Positions 1 to 11,760 are shown, counted from the first letter of the stretch. The stretch: DNA of 64,000 bases from Micrasema longulum (GCA_022494885.1 JAGVSM010005053.1:124001-188000); one strand, 5' to 3'. Notes: generated by a model not told the origin, from the letters alone. Translations and numbers: made by a program.

Positions 1-600
1 ATGTACATAAACCAAACGGAAACGATAATACATACGCGCTTTAAGAGAATACATATAATATAACAGTGGTATATAAATTGGCCATAATTACATGTAGTTA
101 GTAAGTAAATATGTTATTATCTCGCGATAAAAAAGGATGTAGCAACAATAAATATTAAAACATTACGCCGAATGTATTAAATAAATTAACATTACTTTTG
201 TTCAATATACCAAGAAATTGCAAGAAAGACATTTTTCACAATTCTTTTCCATTTTATATCAATAGTCCCTTAGGAAAAAAAAAATACTAACAATATTCTA
301 TTATACGAGTAAACGTTCACAAAAACAAGGAATACTTAAAAAAAAAACACTTAAATGACAAATATAATTCTTTGTAATTAAAGGTAAACGAGTATGCACG
401 TAGAATTGTTTAGATGAATATCTACAAATTGTGTGCATTTTATGTGTGTATCTTTGTTAATTCACTTGATAAAATGATATAAATTTAAAGACAGTTCGAT
501 AATATCCAAGCAGTTTAACGTAAGCTAAGTGTTTTTGTTTTTAAAATTTAAAGCATTAACTTTGAAGGTGTATAGTGCTTTTTGCATGTTGGTTTGATTG
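1..600. other. AT-rich stretch, no gene seen
   Basis: Low-complexity AT-rich sequence with no convincing open frame, splice pair or recognisable repeat. The right end (about 480-600) may belong to the retroelement end carrying the stem-loop at 606-633. Confidence 0.6.
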
Positions 601-605
601 GTGTC

Positions 606-633
606 CTGACGAAGAGACGGGTACGTCTCGAAA
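606..633 (+). other. Hammerhead-like stem-loop, possible Penelope-like element end
   Basis: CTGACGA is followed by an A, then GAGACG, a GGTA loop, a perfectly complementary CGTCTC, and GAAA. This resembles the conserved middle of hammerhead ribozymes (CUGANGA, stem II, GAAA), which are known from Penelope-like retroelement ends. The extra A before stem II breaks the strict consensus. The flanks give no convincing stem I, and only about two base pairs for stem III (640s). It is more likely a decayed or look-alike motif than an active ribozyme. Confidence 0.35.
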
Positions 634-1379
634 TCGAAGAAAATTCTGTAAGTGGTTTTATACAAATATTTAATAACATTTAGTGTGTATTTTTTGTCCA
701 GAATTAATTTCTACATAAATAAATATTGGAAACTTTTTAGAGAATTTAGCAATGATTGTAAAATGAAAAAAAAATCACTATACCAAGGTACCAATAATAA
801 AATCTATAAGTGCAAATTGGTTTTTAATTATTAAAAATACTGGAATATTATAAAATTTATAAAAAAATATTTTGAATAAATAATTAAGTAACTGGAAAAT
901 CCGATTCTAATATAACTAATTGATAACAAGAAGCTTTTATTTCTCGAGAGAATATTTATCCATGCAATAAAATGTTTCTAACCTTATTCGGGATTATTTT
1001 TTCTTCTTTTCAAGGCAATATCCTTAATTACATCCTGTAGGAATATACCGGTTCCGGAAGGAAACAGAATTAATTCAGCATTCCCAATAAATTGTCTAAG
1101 GCTCATAAATAAAACAATAGAATCTCTGCAAGTTTTAACTGCACTCAGTGGTTTGGTTTTAATTTTAGTGTACTATAAACGGTGGCATATAAATTATTTG
1201 ACTTTAATTGGCCTTTAGAAATTTGATTTGATTTAAGTGCTGTGACTAAAAAGCGATGACATTCCAAAATCTATTTACTTTTCTTAATGGATAATGCTTG
1301 TCCGCCATATAAAACTTGCTTATTTTTTTAATTTCCCAATATATTTAAGGCTTATATGTATTAACTGCAATCTGTACAT

Positions 1380-1675
1380 ATACAGATCTGTATGTGAAAT
1401 ATAACCAGAACCCTGAACGAGTATTTTCGACTCGGTGGCTACTCTCAGAGAAAAACCCTGCATAATGAAATCGAGTGGTGATAAGCCCAACTCGTGGTGT
1501 ATTGGTTGGCGCAATCGCTTTCCTTGTTGGAGGTCATGAGTTCGACTCCTGTCAGAGTGGACCTGAAATATTGATTTAAAAGTTTGTTAAAGCTGCAATA
1601 CTTTATTGTTCCTGAACTGAAACCCGAAGTGAAAAACTGATCACCTTACCACCATGTAGCATATACAGGAAAACG
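1380..1675 (+). repeat. SINE-A, tRNA-derived, long form
   Basis: The copy starts with a leader (CTGTATGTGAAAT, then a segment with GTATTTTCGACTC) that is shared, reverse-complemented, with the copies at 4.3 and 55.4 kb. A tRNA-like head follows at about 1489-1558, with an A-box-like CGTGGTGTATTGGTTGG and a B-box-like GAGTTCGACTCC. Then comes the SINE-A body (CTGAAATATTGATTT, CCTGAACTGAAACCCGAAG, ATCACCTTACC). The 3' GCACCATTAGGTGC-type end is not clear here. The tRNA fold is too degenerate for a functional tRNA. Confidence 0.75.
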
Positions 1676-2060
1676 TCGTTTGGCGCCGGTTTGGTTTACG
1701 CCGATTTACAATTACGACGGTCTGTACCGGCGTAGGATTCCTCGGTTTGGCCGACCCAGACGACAGTAGGCGTCGCGATTCTAATAGCAGACACACTTTT
1801 ACACGTTGTTTTATTCTATTAACGTGTACGCGAGCAGCCTTTTGAGTGTGTGAAATTGTTTCCGAGTTAGTTTTTAAGAAAAATAAAAAGGAATTATTAT
1901 ATTTTTTATTTTACTATTATTAAAATTAAAAGATTATTCAAATATTTGTAGTTTATGCGATGATTCTGCAAGAAAGGAAGCTACAATCGAAGCAAATTAA
2001 ATTAAATGCTTTTTTCAAAAAAGTGTGAGAATTTAATTTAGTACCGACGAACTGGTGAGT
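1676..2060 (+). promoter_or_regulatory. CpG-rich patch with downstream splice donor (possible 5' exon)
   Basis: About 1676-1800 is CpG-rich in an otherwise AT-rich setting (GGCGCCGG, ACGCCG, CCGGCGTAGG, GGCGTCGCG). AT-rich sequence follows and ends in AACTG|GTGAGT with the donor at 2055. Promoter followed by a non-coding first exon is one reading. A decayed mobile element is equally possible, because no initiator, ATG or partner exon can be tied to it. Confidence 0.2.
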
Positions 2061-3433
2061 TAGTTTTTATTACGAAGAATTCATTATTTATTTTGTTAAC
2101 GAATTTAAACTATATTTATTAAATATATTGAGGATATGTATTGTATTAAATAAAGACGTTAGATTGTTCTTAGAATTTCGACACGGAACCTAACCATATA
2201 TCTTCCATTATATTTGTGTTCATTTTACGCCCATATTTTTTACCCATGTGTCTTTCAGAACGAAACCACGGCGTAAAACGACATTTACCTATAATTGAAT
2301 TACGCTATATTTAAACCACCAATGCGGTGCCCAAAGAATTGAGGATAGTCCAGAAACCGCGTACGCGCATCAAACAGAAGGCGACTAAACTACTCATAAA
2401 TGAGTATGTTTACGTTTTGACCCATTAGTTTCTCAGTACGCAACTCCAGATTTGAATTCAACTATGCCGTATTGTGTCCTTTTAAAGTGAACAAATACTG
2501 CTAGGATCTTAAATAAATAGGATGGGATCACATTTCACGTGTAATTAGCAATTGAATGTGTACGTAGCATATGCATTACTTAAAAATTGAATTATTTTTC
2601 CATCTGTCAGATTGTCAAAGAAAACGAAATGGACATTTCGTTAGTTTTGCCAGGGTAGTAATTTTTTTTTACCCTACTTTGCTCATCTAATGAGAGAACT
2701 AATGAAAATTGGACCACGGATTAAACAACGCCATGGTAGACATTTAACCGACATTATCTTTAAAACATCAAATATTATTTAACATGATATATAAATATCC
2801 GTTTTGAGTAAACTAAAATTTGTTTTATATGTTATATTTAAAGCTCATTAATTCAATTACTCTTATTGAATGACCCTTTACTTATTTGCTATGTTGTGTG
2901 AATCAATGTTTCCACGTGCACAATCAAATTTTAGAGAAATTCACAAATTGTTTTTTTTTACCTTACATTTGTGTCATGATTATATTTTTTCCTATGAGGC
3001 AACATTACGCGGCGACTTCACCAATGCGCGCGGCGAAAGTGGGGAAATTATTGGACACAGACCGATGTATTCATATATGATTCTACGCTCCTTCTGGACA
3101 ATTTTTAATTCTACCCCGCGGTGCAGTGGTTATCGCAATATTTTTTTAATCTTCATCTTCAGCGTAATATTGATTATATTAACAATATAAAGCATTTTTA
3201 AATAAGCCAATAAAAAATACCACAGCAGCATTATGTAAAAAATGAGTAAATTTGTTTAGTTCCAAATGAAGAAAAACCAAATTAAAAAAAATATATATAG
3301 TTTAATTGTTCGAGTTGTCTACGTCTAAAAAAATATCGATAAATTTCTTGCATACGAAGTTTAGTAAAATGCTCTATTTTAAAAATCTATAATATAAGCT
3401 ACGTAAACCATCGTATCTTGAAAGCACCAAAAA
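2061..3433. other. No gene seen; small GC-richer patch near 3.0-3.13 kb
   Basis: Mostly AT-rich. About 3005-3130 is GC-richer and open in two overlapping frames, but neither translation is recognisable and no splice pair frames it. Confidence 0.5.
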
Positions 3434-3685
3434 TTGGTCGTAACGGAGACGATTATCGAGGGTAAGCAAACAAGACTATTTCGTACAAGACAGGCGGACG
3501 AAAAAGGAATTAACAGAGTCCTCTTAGACGCAGCGCTCATCTTGGCCCTGAATCAAAAGGAAAAGAGACATATCATAAACCTGGTGCCCTGGGGACTACG
3601 ACATTTAGCATTGTGCCAATACAATAGAGAACAAAGTGAAAACGTAGAGGTACCGTTTAAATCAACAATGATGACAATGAAATAA
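3434..3685 (+). other. Unassigned 83-codon open frame
   Basis: An ATG-initiated frame of 83 codons lies in a segment clearly GC-richer than its surroundings. The product would be hydrophilic with many Arg, Lys, Glu and Gln residues (for example QTRLFRTRQADEKG and LNQKEKRHIINLVPWGLR). I recognise no family. There is no promoter or splice context that decides for a gene. It could be an old piece of a transposon protein or host coding remnant, and chance is not excluded. Confidence 0.2.
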
Positions 3686-4035
3686 CGTTAGAATTTGATT
3701 TTATTTTCGTAACTGTTTGTGCTGAATACCAAAAGAAATACTTCGCTGATCAAGAAAATTTATTATTTTAATAAGTTTTTTATTTTGAAGCTTTGTGTCA
3801 CCGTGTGACTTATCTAGTAAGTGCATTTATCATGATGGAGCACAAAATGGAGCTTCTGTTGAGACACTCGTAAATATCGTTAGGACAAAAAGAATGCAGT
3901 TTGTCACGGTATAGATTAGTGATGAATGATTAGACAAATGCAATCGTAAGCTTCAGATATAAAATTATACACGTAGCACATGCGTCACAATAGAAAATAA
4001 TGCATTATCAATATTATCGTATAAAAATCCACGCC

Positions 4036-4385
4036 GGCGGTGCATATGGCACTGCATTCGAAAAGTACATGCAGAATATCGCGATCACGTGTTACAGGAA
4101 GGTAAGGGGATCAGTTTTACGCTTAGGTGCCACTCCAGGGACAGTGAAAAATTGAAGTGCAAAAGCACCTTAAAACAAATATTTCATGTTAAGCCTTCTA
4201 GGATTCGAATCCACGACCCCGAACATGTAGGCGAAAACTCCAATTCACTACTTCACGAGGCGAATTTTTCTTTACTCGATTTTCTTTTCCAGGATTTTTA
4301 CCTAATAGAAGCTATGTCGTAGAAAACACTCGTCCGAGGTTCTGGTTATATTTTACACACTGAACTGTGGTCTTCATTGACCTGC
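4036..4385 (-). repeat. SINE-A, long form, antisense
   Basis: On the minus strand this holds leader, tRNA-like head and body. The + strand shows the family 3' end (GGTGCATATGGCACTGCATT), the body (GAAGGTAAGGGGATCAG, CCACTCCAGGGACAGTGAAA) and a reverse B-box (GATTCGAATCCACGACC). The leader segment GAAAACACTCGTCCGAGGTT is shared with 55.4 kb and 1.4 kb. The head is decayed. Confidence 0.75.
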
Positions 4386-4784
4386 ACACTGACAGTATAT
4401 TGGTATAAGTCGTGTCTGTTTTTTTCCAAACTGAAAAATGAGCAAAAATGGTAAAAAAAAATATTAAGGGTTACAGTCATTCGGAAAAAATATCTGCTCT
4501 TCGACATATTGTGTTTGCTTTTCCGTTAAATTTATTATTTTATTTAATTTAAAGGCTTCAAAACGGAATGTCAAGTAGACGATTGTGAGCATTTTTTGAC
4601 ACCTGCTTCTGGTCGCGTTCAATAGAGAGAGTAATCTGCCAAAGATGGTCGCGATATTTGAGCAGTGTACGGTGAAGATGTTATAATTTATTGATTAATT
4701 TGTTGTAGAAGAATACATTATTGATTACTTTAATGTATATTTTTTTGTTGTGTTCTTGTTGGAAAAAACACAACTTATGTTACC

Positions 4785-5850
4785 ACCAAATATATTTATT
4801 TATTTATTATGGTTCACAAACAATAAACAATACATAAGACTTTGGTACAGTAATAACAATTTGTTATGTTTTAATATTGTTCATCAATTATATGCGAACA
4901 CAACTGCGGAAGAAAAAGAAAATAAATATATATTTTTTAAATTGACTAGCATTATCAAACTATATGAATGCTATGAAAGCTATTGCAATAAATCACACCT
5001 ACCTATACAGGTTATTACAAATTATTTCACCAATTAACATAGGGGCCTATTTGATTTTATAAATTGCGTTACAGTTAACTTGTAATTATATTATGGATCG
5101 TTAAAGATATTAATAACACAATTACTTTCTGCATATATTTAAAAAAAAAAAAAAAATATTTAGGAACCCAACAGTTCTACATACATATTTATAGTGAACA
5201 AACATATATTGTGTGTAAACTCAGAACCTATTACAAATTTCAGATATATTAGATTATATAAATAGATTTCAGTTTATACATACTCATGAAAATGATATTT
5301 TTATGTATATATTTTTTAATAATTAAAGAAATCACTTTTTTATTTATTTTTAAGAACAGTAAGTAATTGTAAGTTGGGCGGGATTAGGACAAGGATGCAC
5401 AAAGAGAGGATAAGGAGGTAAAGGGAGATGTAATATTTATTATTATAATGTCTACTAAGTTACATAACGCATTTTTAGTGTAAATTTTAAATCTAACAAA
5501 GTGATGTTTGGGTCGTCTATGTTTTTTAATTTTATATTGCATACTGAAAAAGTCCTACGAAAAAAAGCATTTTTAACATACATCATTTTATCTTTTGGTA
5601 CATAAAAAAGGTGGTCCTGTCTACAAATCCTGGCTGGAACATGTGTTGTTATTAAAATCAGTAATTCTGCTCAGTAAACTATTCCTGTCATAATTTTGTG
5701 AAGCAGTAGTTGGTCCGCACACATTCTGCAGTATTGTAGAGAAGTGATTTCATGGTAGGTAGAGGCAGCGAGAGTTGATACATAAGAAATACCAGCTTTG
5801 TATTTTAGGTACTTTATACATTTGTTCTGAATATTTTCTATTCATGTATA
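4785..5850 (-). pseudogene. Non-LTR retrotransposon 3' end with reverse transcriptase C-terminus
   Basis: On the minus strand about 128 codons (5838 down to the stop at 5455-5457) run in one frame with a single internal stop. It reads through IENIQNKCIKYLKYK, then HEITSLQYCRMCADQLLLHK, an HVPARICRQDHLFYVPKD segment, and ends NIDDPNITLLDLKFTLKM. This pattern (IQ..CLKYL, then HxI..G, then HVP..R) is the thumb and tail region downstream of the catalytic domain in Jockey/CR1-type elements. A long AT-rich 3' tail follows to an ATTTATTTATTTATT tract near 4790, the usual A-rich end read in reverse. The catalytic YxDD region is absent, so the copy is 5'-truncated and dead. The short ORFs on the + strand here are shadows. 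Confidence 0.8.
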
Positions 5851-6616
5851 TAATCTACGTACATAGTACGTGATAATGCATGAAAGTGCGACGTATTATT
5901 ATTGAAGGTTAGAAGATAAGACCGTAGACTACGATCTCAATCGCTGAGTAGGGACATTCAGAGGTACACACTCTAAACGAAAAATGGAGAAAATAAAACA
6001 TTAAAACTAATAAAACAATTTTGGAGTCAATTAAACAATTTTTGTTCTGAACACAGTGGAAATATGTATTGTCATTTATTACGTATAAGGATACAATTTA
6101 GGGATAAGAATTGAGAATTTTACGTCAATCTTTATTTTCAGACATTCTAATAACAGTAAGTAAGTCAGCTCAAATTCAATCAATCAAACAGCCTCCTTCG
6201 ATGTTTGACAGAAAAATTTTCCGCGCGTTTGAAAAACAAAATAAAATAAAACCAATTCGGAATATCTCCAGCGCCACCCGCATCATAGGAACTATACAGT
6301 GACAGCATATTTTATGGGAAATCAATATGTTTACCGCGGACTTTGGCATTTGAATAAGCCGACATCTTGTTATTTAGAGCTCGCAGTCAATATTATTATG
6401 ATAGGAACATCTGCGGTGCAAAGGTTTAGGGATCGATGGAAATACAGAGGAACGTGAGAAGATGAAGGCCAATAAAGAATATGTATATTTAGGAATACAG
6501 TTCAGCATTCTACCCAAAGAATACCGATTCTATTTCGTATACATTTTCTACTTCAATCTGTCAGAATTAAAACCAGTGACTTCAGCATATCTGAACCTCA
6601 AAGGATAATCCGCGGG
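5851..6616. other. No gene seen
   Basis: AT-rich with scattered short frames. Nothing matches the repeat families defined elsewhere in the window. Confidence 0.5.
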
Positions 6617-7062
6617 AGTCACATTGGACGAAATATTTTATCCAACAATGTTTGAGTATGTCCAAATGCTTGCAGACTGGCTGCATTTCCTCCCTAGGGA
6701 GTTGTTCATATTTAAATTTATTTTAGAGGAGAGGGAAAACATTTTTGAGAAGGGAATATGGAAGTCTAGGCATTTACAGGGCTTATGACCTGTTATTGGC
6801 TTGTTTAAGTGGTCACTTTACACACTGTAACATTCACTATTCTGCCCATGTTTAAACATCCACATTTCCTCAACTCTTCCATCTGTTGCCTTTTGTGAAG
6901 TAAAATAGCAGAAACCTTTATCACGTGGGTGAGATTCATCTGGCTGAACCAAATCACTTAAACCAGCCAATGACAGGTCATAAGCCTTGTAAATACCTAG
7001 ACTTCCAAATTCCCTTCTTAAAAATGTTTTCCCTCTATGTTAAAATAAATTTAAATACTTGA
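6617..7062. mobile_element. MITE-A, most complete copy, long terminal inverted repeats
   Basis: The left arm at about 6709-6790 (ATTTAAATTTATTTTA, GAGGGAAAACATTTTT, GGAAGTCTAGGCATTTACAG, CTTATGACCTGTTATTGGC) is matched in reverse complement by the right arm at about 6957-7062. Arms are about 80-100 bases with few mismatches. Between them is a spacer with GCCCATGTTTAAACATCCAC, itself found in other copies. An outer flank (GTCCAAATGCTTGCAGACTGGCTG, read in two parts) is shared with the 11.4 kb copy, so the full element may be longer than the palindrome. No transposase frame is present. Confidence 0.75.
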
Positions 7063-7189
7063 ATTTCATTTTAATTTTATTTATTTTAAAGAAACAAACA
7101 GTCGACAGCGATATAATAACATAAAAAAGATACGGTTTAAAGACAGCCAGCGAAGTTTCTAAATAAGAATAATAAATATTAAATTGTGG

Positions 7190-7300
7190 TACAACAAAAG
7201 GGCGTGTTTATGTGTATTTGTATGAGAGTAAGTATAGAGGTATTTATGTGTATTTGTGTGGGAGTAAGTGTTCAGGCGTGTGTAAGTGTGAGCATCATTA
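7190..7300 (+). repeat. GT-rich degenerate simple repeat
   Basis: Repeated TTTATGTGTATTTGTRTGRGAGTAAGT-type units (shown in degenerate form) occur two to three times in tandem, followed by GTGTGTAAGTGTGAG. No coding or RNA role is apparent. Confidence 0.5.
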
Positions 7301-8117
7301 AATAGCAAGTGGGATCTTATCGCAGCCAAAAAGAATAAGTCTTAATTTATTTTTAAATAAATTTAGGGGCATGTTACTTATATCAAAAGAAGAAAAAAAA
7401 CCATTATATGTCTAGGAAATAAGAATTCGTGACTATGCGATTTCCAAAACATCTTTTTTTTTAATACGAACAATGGGCATTTAAATGGGATAGTGAAATA
7501 ATTTCAACATATAAAAAACTTTAAAATTACAATAATGATTTTTAAAAATAATAATGGTAAAAATTAAAACAGTGAATCTATATATATGATAATTTTTGCA
7601 TTAAAAAAAAGTGGACTTTGGTGTTTTATTCGCGTATAAAATAGCTTATTGCAATAATTTCTGCATTTTTAAATTCAAACCAGCAAAAAGTGGACTCCCG
7701 TGTTTTAACATCTAAGTTACAGATATTTATGAACGAATAATATGTACGTAGACCCACATAATTTCCAAAACATAAAACGTATATTAAGATATATATTTTT
7801 TTTTTCAGATGGATGAAGTTATTTTTATTACACGGTTTTTTTTAATGAGTAAAAAATAAATATTGTTTTTGTAATTGTTAAATGAATAATTACACAAACA
7901 GTTGTGAAATAAAAGTTTAAGCTACCTACCGAATACGTATTGAATTTTTGATTGTCTGAAAATGTTTTCAAAACATTATTTTCGTAATTTGACAGTATAG
8001 ACATACTTGTATAAGTAAAAATTGGAATTAAATTCTTTTGCTTTGTGACCTACAGCGTGTAGAAAATAAAAGGTGTCAGAAGAATTAAACAGGAAAAAAA
8101 CGACATCAAATAATATT
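7301..8117. other. No gene seen
   Basis: AT-rich. A phrase AAAAAGTGGACT occurs twice (about 7608 and 7686) with similar flanks, suggesting a small local duplication. Nothing else is recognised. Confidence 0.5.
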
Positions 8118-8462
8118 TCGGCACCTAATGGTGCATAGGGCACTGCATTAATACACCATTAATTTTTGTTACGTGAAGGTCAGATGATCAGTCTTAGGAC
8201 TGTGAAATACTGTAGTTCAAAAACCACGATTTAAATCAATATCTCGTGTCAACCATGGTCGCGATAATGAACAATATCTTCATCAATATATATTGAGACG
8301 GTATAAATTAAAATCGACATTTATACTTAATTTTACTTTGTAGATAAAATTAACGATAAACTTTATCTTCCCATTGTAATACGGGCCCATGTCAGGAGTC
8401 GAACTCGAAACCTCTTGTATGGTAGGCAAACGCGCTGACAACATAACCAAGAGGCCGACTTG
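8118..8462 (-). repeat. SINE-A, antisense, split by an insertion
   Basis: The 3' end and body lie at 8118-8257 (GCACCTAATGGTGCATAGGG, CGTGAAGGTCAGATGATCAG). The tRNA-like head lies at about 8392-8462 (GAGTCGAACTCGAAACCTCT, GGTAGGCAAACGCGCTGAC). The two parts are separated by about 130 bases that intact copies such as 41.7 kb lack. Joining them at CCATG restores the family order, which shows an insertion. Confidence 0.75.
8258..8387. mobile_element. MITE-B-like insertion inside SINE-A
   Basis: The segment is bounded by CCATG on both sides (8253-8257 and 8387-8391), a candidate 5-base target duplication. Its right end reads GATAAACTTTATCTTCCCATTGTAATACGGGCC (shown as one motif in two parts: GATAAACTTTATCTTCCC and ATTGTAATACGGGCC), which matches the arms of the inverted-repeat element at 48777-49017. 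The left end is only weakly complementary, so this copy is decayed or internally deleted. Confidence 0.5.
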
Positions 8463-9149
8463 GTGGTTTTAGTCGAATTGAAATATATTTTTTAATCACT
8501 TGAGATGATGTATTTATTTATGTTTGTAACATCACCAATAGAATACACAACGACAAATTAATACATTTTTATTATCATATTTAAAAAAAAACGTGGGTTA
8601 CAGAAAAAGATAAATAATTTTTCAAAGAAATAACATTGAGAGAGCTTATGACTAATTTTTTTGCATATAATTTACAAAGTTCAATAGTCGCAATGTTGGC
8701 AAAATGTACCAGGAGAAAATAACATCGAAAAAGTAAAAGTTATGATATCGTTGGCTTTGTTGCAAAGGAAGGCGGAAATTGAGGGAAACATTGAGTATGA
8801 TTGATTTGGTAACAAATGTAGATATAACGAAATGAAGGTAAATTCACGATCAGACATAAGTGTTTCTATTATAATATCATCAGGGAAATTTCAGGTACAA
8901 AAAGACAGGTTTTATTATTGTACTTAAATGAAAAAAAAAAGTTTTACAAATTTATTTTTAAAAAATTTAAAAAAATATGTTTTAATATTACATTCTTTAA
9001 TATGTTCTCCATCTGTGTTAAAATACATATTTACGGTTATTGTATATTTCAGTAGAAAGAAAAAAGCAGAACACGGTAGTTGAGGAGGAACTTCTTGCTA
9101 TCGATATGAAGACAAAAGCTCGCCCATAAAAAGGCTTCTATTGTTAGCT

Positions 9150-9480
9150 TATTATTTATTTATTATGACAACTAACGGCAGTAGCCAATGTGTACAAAAT
9201 TAAAGTTGAATTCAAAGTTATATTTCTGACTCCCTACGACCAATGTCATGAAAGAGCGAGGTCAACACCTTTCGCCACTTGAAAACACTCCCGTCTTTCC
9301 ACGATTTAGGCAAAAAGTTATGGACCTTCTTGCCAGCGTAATAGTGTTGTCTCGATGCCAGAACAGTGTTGACCCCTTCATTTAGTATCAGATCCCTATT
9401 GGAGTATCTTTTATTATGGTTGTGGTTGACGCTTGGGTATTCTCGTATATACATGTTTTTTTTGTTGATGTTAGATTACT
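9150..9480 (-). pseudogene. Non-LTR retrotransposon 3' end, RT C-terminal tail
   Basis: The minus-strand frame at 9218-9454 encodes VNHNHNKRYSNRDLI, then YYAGKKVHNFLPKSWKD and KWRKVLTSLF. This is the H-N-x-R-Y-S-N-x-D-L and NxLPxxW pattern at the extreme C-terminus of Jockey/CR1-type reverse transcriptases. The element end is marked by a reverse (TAAA)-type tract near 9150 (TTATTATTTATTTATTATG). The same HNTRYSNRDLI segment recurs at 43.3 kb. Upstream catalytic parts are missing. Confidence 0.75.
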
Positions 9481-11309
9481 TAGATGTTACACGCTTTATA
9501 TTAACTGCCGAGGCTCGGTATTACAAGAAGAGCTAAATACCCGTTATGTTATCTTGTTCACGCGAAATCCATGTCACCTTTTTACACTAAACGGTACACT
9601 TGGCTTTTTTAAATAGAAAAGCGTCATTGTTCAGGCAAGTTGATGCTCCTTCAGATCCTTGTATGGGAATACGAGTTTGACACCGTTAAGAACCAGTGTG
9701 ATTGATGGATTGGTACTACCTGCTAACGGGAGCGATGTTGTGATGGGATCATTGAATAACGAACTATGGAAAAAGGTACAAGATAAACTGCGTGAAGGAA
9801 TTTTTTTCGAAAATATTTTACTCCCAAGTAAAAATAATGAAAAATGAAATTAAGTGCAGATAAGTCTGTTTTATAGTGTAGATGTCGGAGTTTTCCTATG
9901 TTCGAGGAGGCTTTGGGTTTATTCCAGGCAAAGAGAACGTAAAATATTGGTTTTAAGAGTGGATCTATAGTCCAATACTGCATTGTAAAAAAAAGTGCAA
10001 TATTGCAATGTCGATTAAAAAATGTTGGCGATAAAAAAAGCAATTTTATACTAATTAATACTCTCATAGAAAGGAACATTTCGCCTTACAAAATCGATAT
10101 GAGTGTCTAGATCGATATATAGCGTAAAATACAAAAAAAGATACGAGATACTGCCCTTCAGAGTGATTTTAATAAATATTGAATTTAATACTACAGTATT
10201 TTTTAGAGAATAAAATTTAATGGTTCAGATATTATGTCCTTATTAGACTGAGCCCAGATGCAAGAAACTTTTGAATTGAAAAAAAACATAATTCATATTA
10301 TAAATGTACATACTAATGATTTTAAATGATATTAAAAATACACTAGAAGTTGGCTTCTGACAAAAAAATATTAAAATTTATCTTTATTTAACTGTGCACT
10401 GCCCACATGCAAGAAATTGATGGCTTTTAATTGGGATTTGATGAATTTTTGGTTTTTGGGTAATTCCAAGTTAAATATTTTTTATTCAATGTGGTGAATA
10501 TGTCGAATGCAAGGCTGAGAACGAAGATTGAGGCGAGCTTTGGAGCGTCTTTATAAATGCGAAGCTTTGTGCGTTACGCGTGAAAAGCTCCCAAAACGCC
10601 ATTGAAGCATATTTGACGCATACTTAATGCATGAAAGGTGTGAATATTCTTAACTTAGCAAATAAGCCAAATTTATATGAAGAAATTTTAATCATAATAG
10701 AATACATAATGAAAGGGATGTTTAAACAGACGAAAAACATTAATATTTCCATTAATAAGTCAAATTGGTTAAAAACTCTTACACATTTCGGTTTTTTTTC
10801 CGAGATATATTTTTATAAAATTAGAGTTTAAATAAATTCTTAGATTGCAGCATACCAAATACTGAAAATTGTTTTTAAAATGTGTATTTTGAACCGTTTT
10901 GTAATAAAATATTATTTTACATAGTTTTAATAAAAACACTGTTCCCAATAATTTATATTGATTTTAAAATTGATTGTTGTATTTGTATATTTCATGTAAA
11001 ATAATAATAAAAAACAATTCAGTATTTATTATTTAAGTAACAAGGGTTTCTTGTGCTGCAAAAGAATATCTTGAAACCGACACACATTTCAGTTAATTTT
11101 GTAATTTTAATGGCTTTGTTCGTTTTATAACGTAATTTTAAAATTATTATTTAACTAATTTTTTTAGAGTTTTAAGATAGGACTGATGTTTAAAAATAAG
11201 TCGTGATGATATTTCGTTTATGAAAGATGAAGAATATTATCAACACTATTTTTAATTCCCAGGCAAAATCTATTCACATACGAGTACTCTCGTGTAAAGG
11301 AAAGTACTT
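9481..11309. other. No gene seen
   Basis: AT-rich. CATGCAAGAAA-type phrases recur at about 10258 and 10398, and about 10500-10620 is GC-richer without an open frame. Open frames at 9659-10079 overlap on both strands and resemble nothing known to me. Confidence 0.45.
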
Positions 11310-11760
11310 AGGCATTTAGACACAGAGCTCATGACCTGTCATTGACTGGTTTGAGTGGCCACTTTACACACAGTGTAACATATTTAAATTTAAATGCTTC
11401 TTCTTATACCAGTTAGTTTAATTAACAATGTTTTGAGCATGCCCAAATGTTTATTATAGACTGGCTGTATTCCTCCAATTTGAAAAAATGTTTTCAGGCG
11501 TTGCCAAGTTGGTGAATTGATTGAGCCGGATGAATCTCACCCACATGATAAATATTTTAGCTTTTCAACTTAACATAACACAACAGATGGAGATGAGGAA
11601 ATGTGGATGTTTAAACATAGGCAGGATGGTGAATATTACACAGTGTGTAAAGTGGCCACTTAAACCAGCCAATGACAGGTCATAAACCCTGTTAATGCCT
11701 AGACTTCCATATTCTCTTCTCAAAAATGTTTTTATCTCTTCTGCGACAAATTTAGTTCTT
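11310..11760. mobile_element. MITE-A copy 2
   Basis: Left arm ACAGAGCTCATGACCTGTCA and TGACTGGTTTGAGTGGCC; right arm GGCCACTTAAACCAGCCAAT, GACAGGTCATAAACCCTG and CTAGACTTCCATATTCTC, which are reverse complements of one another. The spacer holds GTGGATGTTTAAACATAGGC and GTTTTCAGGCGTTGCCAAG. The last phrase recurs at the right edge of the window (63965). Confidence 0.7.

Noticed and set aside
9659..10079. Overlapping open frames on both strands
   Set aside because: Neither translation resembles a known domain, and composition is that of the flanks.
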